Part shown: positions 16,425 through 22,300 of the stretch, piece after piece
Position numbering within the stretch: position 1 is the first letter of the stretch
How the letters are laid out: the number at the start of each line of letters is the position of its first letter
Assembly: GCA_963782965.1 (NCBI GenBank)
Contig: CAWALV010000005.1
Coordinates: 1-22,300, forward strand
Source: CAWALV01 sp963782965
GTDB lineage: Bacteria; Actinomycetota; Actinomycetes; Acidothermales; Acidothermaceae
DNA: 22,300 bases
Reading direction: 5' to 3'
Notes under the pieces: model-generated
Told to the model about the DNA's origin: nothing
Seen by the model: only the letters and a program-made list of their open reading frames with translations
Databases searched by the model: none
Program-made: the position numbers and the translations under genes

Positions 16425-17480
16425 TCACACCGCTGCTTCTCGAGCCGCGCCCACGCCTACCGTGCTTTCGCGCACCATCAGCCGATGCTCGGCCCACAGC
16501 TCCGACGGGCTGTGGTTGGCCTCGTCGTCCGAATCACGGCCGAGCCGAGCGACGAGCCGCTCGACCGCGAGCTGCGCGATTTGATGCTTGTCGGGAGCGA
16601 CGGTGCTCAGCGACGGGGTGTGGTAGCGACCGTCCTCGATGTCGTCGAAGCCCATGACGGCGACGTCGTCGGGCACGCGGAGCCCCGCTGACAGCAAGGT
16701 GCGCAGCGCGCCGAGCGCGAGCAGGTCGTTGTAGCAGAACACCGCGTCGGGCGGTCCGTCCGGATGGCGCAGCAACTTCCGCATGGCGTCCGCGCCGTCC
16801 GCTCGATGGAAGCGCGACGTCGGTACGACGAGCGACTCGTCGACGGCCCGCCCCGCCGCTTCGTGCGCCAGGCGGTAACCCTTGGTGCGCAGCTGCGCAG
16901 TCTCACCGGTCTCGTACGGCTGGTCGCCGAGCGCGGCGACCCGGCGGCGTCCGAGCGAGAACAGGTGCTCGGTGGCCTGCCGCGCGGCCGCGACGTTGTC
17001 GATCGCGACGTGGTCGAACCCGCCGTCGGCGATCCGCTCACCCAGCAACACGAGCGGCATGCGCGAATCGCGTTCGGCGAGCTCGGCTTGCGAAAGCGAC
17101 AGCGGACTCAAGATCACGCCGTCGAACAGCGCGCCGCGGGAGCCCTCCATCACCATTTCGCGTTCGCGGCCCGGCTCGCCGTCCGTCTGATCGATCACCA
17201 CCGTGTAGCCGTGCTCGCGGGCCCGGGTGATCACCGCCCGGGCGAGCTCGGCGAAATACGGGACGTCGAGTTCGGGGACGACGAGGGCGAGCACGCCGGA
17301 ACGTCCGCGCTTGAGGTTGCGGGCCAGCAGGTTGGGCCGGTAGCCCAGCTCGGCCACCGCCGCCGCGACCCGCAGCCGCGTCGCCTCGGCGACCGGCGCG
17401 TAGCCGTTGACGACGTTGGACACCGTGCGGATGGAGACGCCGGCGCGTTCGGCCACATCTCGTAGTCGGGACGTCGACAC
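16425..17480 (-). CDS. LacI-family transcriptional regulator of the locus
   Basis: This 351-residue regulator starts with the LacI helix-turn-helix (RLRDVAERAGVSIRTVSNVVNG, residues 5-26). The hinge helix (YRPNLLARNLKRGRS) follows, then a periplasmic-binding-protein-like sensor domain with VLALVVPELDVPYFAEL, PDAVFCYNDLLALGAL and VMGFDDIEDGRYHTPSLSTV. GTG 17480 is chosen because GAGGAG lies 4 bases upstream and the HTH then begins at residue 5, as usual; the open frame reaches 17564. It is convergent with the GH51 gene and divergent from the second GH2 gene. The paired TTGCAACGTTGCAA-type sites at three promoters are its probable operators, with an imported sugar as inducer. Confidence 0.93.
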   Translation of the reverse strand: MSTSRLRDVAERAGVSIRTVSNVVNGYAPVAEATRLRVAAAVAELGYRPNLLARNLKRGRSGVLALVVPELDVPYFAELARAVITRAREHGYTVVIDQTDGEPGREREMVMEGSRGALFDGVILSPLSLSQAELAERDSRMPLVLLGERIADGGFDHVAIDNVAAARQATEHLFSLGRRRVAALGDQPYETGETAQLRTKGYRLAHEAAGRAVDESLVVPTSRFHRADGADAMRKLLRHPDGPPDAVFCYNDLLALGALRTLLSAGLRVPDDVAVMGFDDIEDGRYHTPSLSTVAPDKHQIAQLAVERLVARLGRDSDDEANHSPSELWAEHRLMVRESTVGVGAAREAAV

Positions 17481-17629
17481 GGCGCTCCTCGCTGGCGGGC
17501 GACCCCTCGCGGTGATCGCGCTGAAGCCGGTAGCCGGTGCAGCTGCCGGAACGAGCGGGCACATCGATCATGGTGGTTGCCTCAACGGGATGGCAGTCAC
17601 CTCCGGTCGAAGTGCGTCGCGGCTAAGTA

Positions 17630-17674
17630 TTGCAACGTAGCAAGTCCGTGGGCTACTCTCTTGCAACGTTGCAT
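17630..17674 (+). promoter_or_regulatory. Promoter with paired LacI-type operators for the second GH2 gene
   Basis: TTGCAACGTAGCAA (17630-17643) and TTGCAACGTTGCAT (17661-17674) lie 31 bp apart, the same spacing as at 7384-7428. The embedded candidate promoter is TTGCAA as -35, an 18-base spacer and TACTCT at 17654-17659 as -10. The region between 17480 and 17779 is shared with the divergent lacI-type gene, so autoregulation is possible. A leader of about 110 bases precedes the GH2 start. Confidence 0.7.
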
Positions 17675-17778
17675 AGGGATGTCTCGTGCAACTCCGAACG
17701 GGCGGTCGCCTGTTGAGCAATGTCGAGATCAGCGTGCTCAGGAGACCTGCGAGCCGCGCGACGAGGCGAAGGGCCAAG

Positions 17779-19878
17779 ATGACTGTCGTTCCCCGGCCGG
17801 AGTACCCGCGGCCGCACTTCGACCGCTCGCGCGCCTGGGCGTCGCTCAACGGCAGCTGGGATTTCACGCCCGATCCGGAGTTCACCGGGCGCGAGCGAGG
17901 CCTCCCCGGCGACACGGGTGCGTGGCCGTCGCTGATCACCGTGCCGTTCGCGTGGGAGACCGCTGCGTCCGGTATCGGTCTGCACTGGATGCCGTGCGGC
18001 TGGTATCGCCGGCGCGTCGACATCCCCGCCGAGTGGGCCGGCCAGCGGATCATCCTGCACTTCGGCGCCGCCCACCATCTCGCCACCGTGTGGGTCGGAG
18101 GCGTCGAGGTCGGCACCCACGAGGGCGGCTACACGCCGTTCGAGTTCGACATCAGCGACCACATCTCCGACGTCGGCGCGTGCACGGTCGTCGTCCGTGT
18201 CGAGGCGCCGGTCGACAAGCGCGAGCTCGCGCACGGCAAGCAGCGCAGCAGCCCGCCGGACGACTACGACAGCTGCGCGTTCACGCCGTCCAGCGGCATC
18301 TGGCAGCCGGTGTGGCTCGAACCGAGACCGGCCACCTACATCGAGCGACTCACGCTGCGGCCGACTCCCGGCCTCGACGGGATTGCGGCCGACATCCGCG
18401 TCGCCGGCGTCCGCCCTGTCGGCTCGCGGCTGCGGCTGGAAGTCAACGGCCGGGCGCTGCCCGGTACCGAGCGCACCGTCGACGCGGCGGACCAGCGGGT
18501 GATCGTGCCCATTCCCGAGCCGGTGCTCTGGGAGCCCGCGCGGCCGCACCTGTATGAGGTGGCCGTCGAACTCGCGAGCGAGGACGGCGTCGACCGCGTC
18601 GTCGCATCGACCGGACTCCGCAGCGTGACGGTCGAGGACGGCCAGATCAGCCTGAACGGCACGCGGCTGTACGTCCGCGGCGTCCTCGATCAGGGCTACT
18701 GGTCCGACAGCGGCATCACGGCGCCGACGGACCAGGCTTTCGTCACCGACCTGGAGTTGGCGCGCGACGCCGGCTACAACGTCGTCCGCAAACATCTGAA
18801 GCTCGAGGACCCGCGGTTTTTGCACCATGCCGACCGGCTGGGCATCTTGGTGTGGGCCGAGCCCGCGAGCACCGGCGTCTTCACCGCGGCGGCAGTCGCG
18901 CGCTTCGAGGCGCAGATCGAGCCGATGGTCGAGCGCGACGGCAACCACCCGAGCATCGTCATCTGGGGTCTCTACAACGAGGAATGGGGACTCGACTGGG
19001 ACGTCCCCGGAGACGAGGCGAAGCAGGACGCCGTCCGGCGCGCGGTCCGTCAATTGCGGGACCTCGACTCGAGCCGCCCGATCGTGGACAACTCCGGCTG
19101 GACGCACGTTGACACTGACCTCGTCGACTGGCACATCTACGACGAACATCCGGTCGGCTGGGCGCGCAAGGTCGCGGCGCTGCTTTCCGGTGAGGGCCGG
19201 TCGTTCCCGGTCAGCATCGCGGTCGACAAAACCGTGGACAAGCTCCTGATGGCGGACGGCGCCCCCGCGCCGTCCGCGTTGCCGAACCTCAACAGCGAAT
19301 ACGGCGGCGGCTGGACGAGCATCGATCGTGGCTGGAACATGCGCTGGCAAACCCAGGAGCTGCGCAAGTACGACAGCCTGTCCGGCTACGTCTGGACCGA
19401 GTTGTACGACGTCGAGCACGAGACCGCCGGGATCTACACGTCCGACCGCACCGCGAAAGATGATGGCGGCAACGATCCGCGCGTAGCGAACGCCGAAACG
19501 GTCATCATCGTCAATGGGATTCAGCCGCTGGTGCCCGGCCGGGACCTCGTCGCAGCCGATCGTGACGTCGCCGTGCACGTGCAGGTCTCGCACCACGGCA
19601 CCACCCCACTGGGGGTGTGGCTGATCTCGATGTGGGGACCGATTCTCGGTCCGAGAGCCTCGGCGCGCGTGAGCACCGCACGGGACGGCGTGTACATCGA
19701 CGTGAAGCCATTCGTCCTGTCCGAGAAGGTCGCGGTGTCGAACCGATTGCCGGACGACGTCGATAGCGCCCGGCTGCACATCATCGCGCTCTCTGGAGCT
19801 GACGTCGTGGCGTCGACGTGTCTCGACGTCGCGTCGTCGTCGGGCCTGCGTTCTTCCGCAAAGGAGGCGCGCTCGTGA
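17779..19878 (+). CDS. Glycoside hydrolase family 2, cytosolic (second copy)
   Basis: This 699-residue paralogue of 11149-13287 shares the same domain order. Its acid/base is Glu401 (GLYNEEWG) and its nucleophile Glu507 (NSEYGGG). I chose ATG 17779 because the protein then begins MTVVPRPEYPRPHFDRSRAW, matching the start of the first copy; the frame is open up to a GTG at 17686 that lacks support. There is no signal peptide. It lacks the 18-residue insert of its sister, so the two may differ in specificity or chain-length preference. It has its own operator-bearing promoter, and its stop overlaps the start of a small DeoR-type gene (GTGA). The substrate is unknown. Confidence 0.9.
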   Translation: MTVVPRPEYPRPHFDRSRAWASLNGSWDFTPDPEFTGRERGLPGDTGAWPSLITVPFAWETAASGIGLHWMPCGWYRRRVDIPAEWAGQRIILHFGAAHHLATVWVGGVEVGTHEGGYTPFEFDISDHISDVGACTVVVRVEAPVDKRELAHGKQRSSPPDDYDSCAFTPSSGIWQPVWLEPRPATYIERLTLRPTPGLDGIAADIRVAGVRPVGSRLRLEVNGRALPGTERTVDAADQRVIVPIPEPVLWEPARPHLYEVAVELASEDGVDRVVASTGLRSVTVEDGQISLNGTRLYVRGVLDQGYWSDSGITAPTDQAFVTDLELARDAGYNVVRKHLKLEDPRFLHHADRLGILVWAEPASTGVFTAAAVARFEAQIEPMVERDGNHPSIVIWGLYNEEWGLDWDVPGDEAKQDAVRRAVRQLRDLDSSRPIVDNSGWTHVDTDLVDWHIYDEHPVGWARKVAALLSGEGRSFPVSIAVDKTVDKLLMADGAPAPSALPNLNSEYGGGWTSIDRGWNMRWQTQELRKYDSLSGYVWTELYDVEHETAGIYTSDRTAKDDGGNDPRVANAETVIIVNGIQPLVPGRDLVAADRDVAVHVQVSHHGTTPLGVWLISMWGPILGPRASARVSTARDGVYIDVKPFVLSEKVAVSNRLPDDVDSARLHIIALSGADVVASTCLDVASSSGLRSSAKEARS

Positions 19879-20105
19879 CTGTTCAGTTGCAAGCCACATG
19901 GCGGGTGCCCCAACAACGCCGTCGGCTGATCGCCGACTACGTGGACGCTCGGGAGTGGGTGACCATCACCGAGCTGGTGCAGGTCTTCGGGATCAGCGAG
20001 GCCACCGCTCGACGCGACCTCGACGAGCTCGCCCGGCGGCAGCGGATCGTGCGCGTGCACGGCGGAGCCGGCACACCCGCCGCCGTGCCGGCGGCCAGCT
20101 ACTAG
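19875..20105 (+). CDS. HTH-only DeoR-type protein
   Basis: This 76-residue protein consists of the DeoR N-terminal domain alone: RRRLIADYVDAREWVTITEL, then GISEATARRDLDELARR, then IVRVHGGAG. Normal DeoR regulators have about 250 residues with a sugar-phosphate sensor domain after this point; none follows in any frame here. The GTG start has a near-perfect AAGGAGG 7 bases upstream and overlaps the GH2 stop. The strong translation signals argue that it is expressed. It may be the stump of a regulator cut off where the locus joins the right flank, or a sensor-less DNA-binding protein. Confidence 0.75.
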   Translation: MTVQLQATWRVPQQRRRLIADYVDAREWVTITELVQVFGISEATARRDLDELARRQRIVRVHGGAGTPAAVPAASY

Positions 20106-20331
20106 TGCAGTAGCGGTTCCGTGACGCCAGCAGTCACGCGACCAGAACTACAGTTTCGATGAGTGTGCAGTCGGATGGCTCTGCAACGGTCACCGTCAGG
20201 TAGGCGGCGGTGGCAACTACACGATCAGCGCAGTGACGGGGCCGCGATCTCGCAATGATCGAGATGTGGACGATCAAGGTCGGCGCTTAGCCGTCACAGT
20301 TCACCGTCGTCGTGCGGTGAAGCGCTGCGCC
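20106..20331. other. Non-coding junction between core locus and right flank
   Basis: I see no gene in these 226 bases between the convergent DeoR-type and DUF2637 genes. CGTGAC at 20120-20125 can pair with GTCACG at 20133-20138 around a 7-base loop, 14 bases after the DeoR-type stop; it is a weak terminator candidate with no T-tract. This may be the seam between the metabolic cargo and the element backbone. Confidence 0.45.
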
Positions 20332-20991
20332 TCACGTTGGTCCGTCGGATGCGGTGATTTGGCGCAGGAGTCGTCGGGCGTAGCCGTCGGAAATGCCGAG
20401 GGTTTCGCCGAGTGTCTTGCCGGTGAGTCGTTGTCCTTCGCGGGTGTGTGTGTCGTGAAGTTCGCGTGCTTTGCTCAGCAGACCGGCGCGGCGCGGTATG
20501 GGCCGGAGGGTCCGTTCGGCTCGCGGCATGAGGTCGTGGTGAGCCGGGCTCGCAGCCGATTCGGTTTCCGGCGTGTTCTGGCGTGCTGGCGCGTCGGACA
20601 GCCGGTCGCGGAGTTGGCGCATCAGTAGTTCGAACGACAGCACGAGTGTCAGGGGTGGGATCGCGGCGACCAGTCGCGCTACCAGCGTCGGCGGGGCGTG
20701 CAGCACGTTGAAGACGACCGACGTGGTCGAGAACATCAGCAGCAGCAGCCACGGGTAGCGGGACGTGCGTTCGAGTAACACGCCGTGTAGGACGGCGAGG
20801 CTGGCGGTGATGATGAACCCGTCGACGATCAGTGGCCAGATCCACGCCAGCGGCCGCGGCACGTGGTTCGCGACCGCGAGTTGGTGCAGCGCGTCATACG
20901 ACAGCACGAAGGATCCGGCGGCGAGCAGCAGCACCCCGATAGTGGCGGCGTGCTCGAGCCGGGCGATACCACTGGAGGCTTCGCTGCTCAT
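20332..20991 (-). CDS. DUF2637 membrane protein with C-terminal HTH
   Basis: This 219-residue protein has four predicted membrane helices, at about residues 14-31, 47-69, 78-97 and 103-124. The family signature DALHQLA, followed by PLAWIWPLIVDGFIITASL, places it in DUF2637. A charged linker leads to a helix-turn-helix-like end (GKTLGETLGISDGYARRLLRQI). DUF2637 proteins occur in actinobacterial plasmids, integrative conjugative elements and phages beside replication or transfer genes; their role is unknown. Its ATG overlaps the stop of the upstream reading frame (ATGA), so it is translationally coupled to the gene at 20988-21595. Confidence 0.85.
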   Translation of the reverse strand: MSSEASSGIARLEHAATIGVLLLAAGSFVLSYDALHQLAVANHVPRPLAWIWPLIVDGFIITASLAVLHGVLLERTSRYPWLLLLMFSTTSVVFNVLHAPPTLVARLVAAIPPLTLVLSFELLMRQLRDRLSDAPARQNTPETESAASPAHHDLMPRAERTLRPIPRRAGLLSKARELHDTHTREGQRLTGKTLGETLGISDGYARRLLRQITASDGPT

Positions 20992-21595
20992 ACCGCGACC
21001 GCCGCGTCGCGCTGGTGGTGTTGCAGGAGTTGGTGGGCGCGGCGCAGTACGGTCGCGCGGGTGACAGGTTGCCCTTCGGCGCGTAGCTGTTGGCGGGCGT
21101 CGGCCTGCAGCCGGACGCGCAGCCCGTCGGCTTCGGCGAGGTCGGCTTCGACCTGCTCGAGCGAGAGCTCATCCGCGCCGCCAGTGGTCGTGAGCCCGAT
21201 TCCGGTTGCGTGGCTGGTGTTGTGAGGGCGGCGTCGTCCCACCACGGCCCGGCTTCGGCGACGCGCATCGGAGAGCGGGTGGCGGGGTCGGCGGCGACGA
21301 TCCGCAACGCGTGCGCCGCATGCTGCGCCGGCCAGCCCCGAGCCTTCACGGCGGCCTGCAGGGCGGCGACGAGCGATGGCCGCGCCCAGCGCGCCGACGG
21401 CCCGCCCGTGTCGCGGCGCAGCTTCGCGATCTCGGTGGTGAAGGCGTCGGGGTCGGTGATGCCGAGCCGTTCGAGGAAGCGGTCTTCTTCGACCCGCCAC
21501 CTGTTCATCACCTCCACCGCCTCGGAGCTGTCGCGCGTTTGGGGGGTGGAGGTGGTGGGGTTGGTCTGGGTGAAGTGCTCTGGGTTATGCCGCAC
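20988..21595 (-). pseudogene. Frameshifted protein of unknown function in the plasmid-like cluster
   Basis: A reading frame from GTG 21595 gives plausible protein up to GPWWDDAALTTPATQPE. Codon use and composition then become poor, while the adjacent frame continues as LTTTGGADELSLEQVEADLAEADGLRVRLQ and ends exactly in an ATGA overlap with DUF2637. A single indel around 21190-21240 would restore a protein of about 200 residues with a helical, coiled-coil-like C-terminus. I do not recognise the family. A later in-frame start is also possible. Disruption by mutation and a base-call error cannot be told apart here. Confidence 0.6.
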
Positions 21596-21697
21596 CGGTG
21601 CGGCTACCCCGGCCGCAATCGTGCGGCCACCCCACGCTCAACGGTGCGCTCGAACTGGCCGGAGTCCGCGGGGGTAGCCGCACCGGTGCGGCTACCC
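21589..21697. repeat. Two copies of a long GC palindrome
   Basis: GCCGCACCGGTGCGGC occurs at 21589-21604 and 21677-21692, 88 bp apart. The second copy extends to a perfect 26-bp palindrome at 21672-21697 with GGGTA/TACCC flanks. A third, imperfect relative (GGCCGCAATCGTGCGGCC) lies at 21614-21631. They span the 3' end of the winged-HTH gene and the start of the next gene. They could be operators, iteron-like sites or mRNA hairpins that tune the downstream genes. Confidence 0.75.
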
Positions 21698-22095
21698 GCA
21701 CCGTCCGGCACCGCGACGTCGTCTTCGACGGGCGCCGTCGTGCTGGCCGGTGTGTGGCCGTCGGGTGGGTGGGCGTTGAGGTGGTAGCGGTTGGTCAGCC
21801 GCCGTCCGCTGGCGTACCGGTGCTCCACCGTCACCGCACCGACGGCGACCAGTTCGCGCATCGCCCGGTCGATGGTGTCCACGGATCGTTTGTGTAGCCG
21901 GCGGGCGAGGGTGGCCCGGCCGGGCATCCGCGCACCGGAGGACTGCCCGTACCTGAGGAGGACGGCGTAGAGGCGGATCGCGGTGTCGGAGACGTCGGCG
22001 TCGAGCAGCCATTCCGGGACGATCGCGAACCGTTCCGCCACCTCCAGCAACGCCGCATCGACGGCGGCTGCGGGTTCGGTCGTTGTCTCAGGCAT
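21604..22095 (-). CDS. Winged helix-turn-helix protein of the element backbone
   Basis: This 163-residue protein has a winged-HTH centre (SDTAIRLYAVLLRYGQ, MPGRATLARRLHKRSVDTID, RAMRELVAVGAVTVEHRY, RRLTNRYHL) resembling the HTH_36-type domain of plasmid and phage replication or regulatory proteins. The last 40 residues are low-complexity and are encoded by the palindromic repeats at 21589-21697. The ATG at 22095 has a GGTGGTGG stretch about 4 bases upstream. It heads the minus-strand cluster with the frameshifted gene and DUF2637. A role in replication control or in regulation of the element is plausible but not shown. Confidence 0.75.
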   Translation of the reverse strand: MPETTTEPAAAVDAALLEVAERFAIVPEWLLDADVSDTAIRLYAVLLRYGQSSGARMPGRATLARRLHKRSVDTIDRAMRELVAVGAVTVEHRYASGRRLTNRYHLNAHPPDGHTPASTTAPVEDDVAVPDGAGSRTGAATPADSGQFERTVERGVAARLRPG

Positions 22096-22176
22096 CGGCC
22101 ACCACCAGCAGCGGTGTTAGCGTCATATTCACAACGGAATAGCGCCGTGGTCGAAGGGCAGAAAGTCGCCACGATT

Positions 22177-22201
22177 TTGACTGCCAAACTGACTGCCAAA
22201 C
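22177..22201. repeat. Tandem 12-bp repeat, right copy of the window-end direct repeat
   Basis: Two units of TTGACTGCCAAAC type stand in tandem, matching 22-45 except for one extra A. It lies between the start of the winged-HTH gene and the tRNA-like sequence at the window end. On the plus strand it reads LTAKLTAK, a doubled short peptide like those I recall at the ends of some actinobacterial integrases, but no recombinase is recognisable upstream of it. Confidence 0.6.
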
Positions 22202-22284
22202 CAGCCGACAACGACGGACGACGGTGGACCAGCAGGGAATTTTCACGCGGCAGACACGCTTTTCCGGACCGTGATGGACTCCCC

Positions 22285-22300
22285 GCATCTGACTACGGAT
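22285..22300 (+). other. Probable attachment site: tRNA-Arg(ACG) anticodon-arm sequence
   Basis: GCATCTGACTACGGAT equals the 5' anticodon strand (TCTGA) and the loop (CTACGGA, anticodon ACG) of the common actinobacterial tRNA-Arg. The bases before it (GTGATGGACTCCCC) do not form the acceptor and D arms of a tRNA. This is therefore the pattern of an att site, where an element joined a tRNA gene at the anticodon region. The 3' half would lie beyond the window. The repeats and plasmid-like genes to the left agree. Confidence 0.6.

Noticed and set aside
16417..16425. A terminator between the convergent GH51 and LacI genes
   Set aside because: Only 7 bases separate the stop codons, and no clear hairpin was recognised in them; termination probably occurs within the opposing coding regions.
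17653..19899. A 748-codon minus-strand reading frame opposite the second GH2 gene
   Set aside because: High GC and codon bias open the antisense frame; the GH2 motifs and catalytic residues are on the plus strand. Similar shadows opposite the first GH2, sulfatase and binding-protein genes were dropped for the same reason.
20120..20138. A rho-independent terminator after the DeoR-type gene
   Set aside because: The stem has only 6 bp and no T-tract follows; it is noted within the junction entry only.
22261..22300. A partial tRNA-Arg gene
   Set aside because: Only the anticodon-arm part matches. The preceding bases cannot form the acceptor stem or D arm, so an attachment site fits better.
1..22300. 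CRISPR arrays, rRNA genes and riboswitches
   Set aside because: No regularly spaced identical repeats of CRISPR type, no rRNA-like sequence and no recognisable riboswitch core were seen on either strand.

Overview
The window is high-GC DNA with long codon-biased genes, frequent GTG starts, GTGA/ATGA start-stop overlaps, a DUF2637 protein and a CUT1 sugar transporter without its own ATPase. Together these point to an actinobacterium (Actinomycetota). I cannot name a genus from the sequence.

Three zones are visible. (1) Left flank, about 1-3.7 kb: an IS481-type insertion sequence with multi-copy terminal repeats, a tyrosine recombinase broken by about four frameshifts but still showing all catalytic motifs, and a DUF433/DUF5615 (VapBC-like) toxin-antitoxin pair whose toxin gene is frameshifted. 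(2) Core, about 4.0-20.1 kb: an intact carbohydrate-utilisation locus. One minus-strand unit encodes a secreted sialidase-fold enzyme of GH93 type (exo-arabinanase-like) with two ricin-type lectin domains, followed by a formylglycine-generating enzyme (FGE). Divergent from it, one plus-strand unit encodes a lipoprotein sugar-binding protein, two CUT1 permeases, a GH2 enzyme, an arylsulfatase-type sulfatase with a CTPAR formylglycine site, and a GH51 alpha-L-arabinofuranosidase. A minus-strand LacI-family regulator and a divergent second GH2 gene plus an HTH-only DeoR-type protein complete it. (3) Right flank, about 20.3-22.3 kb: a decayed plasmid/AICE-like cluster (DUF2637 membrane protein, a frameshifted protein, a winged-HTH protein with large palindromes inside its gene). 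It ends in 16 bases matching the anticodon arm of tRNA-Arg(ACG), which looks like an integration site.

A palindrome of the form TTGCAACGTTGCAA occurs in pairs in front of all three catabolic transcription units, overlapping candidate promoters, and its natural reader is the encoded LacI protein. The proposed working model has four steps. The secreted GH93-lectin enzyme cuts an arabinan-like polymer outside the cell. The CUT1 system imports the products with a shared ATPase encoded elsewhere. The FGE activates the cytosolic sulfatase, which removes sulfate. GH51 and the two GH2 enzymes then split the glycosidic bonds. The inferred substrate, a sulfated arabinose-containing glycan, is the most interesting hypothesis here and rests on family assignments, not on a demonstrated activity.

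Frameshifts are confined to the mobile flanks while the core operons are intact, which suggests decay of the carrier element around a maintained metabolic cargo.
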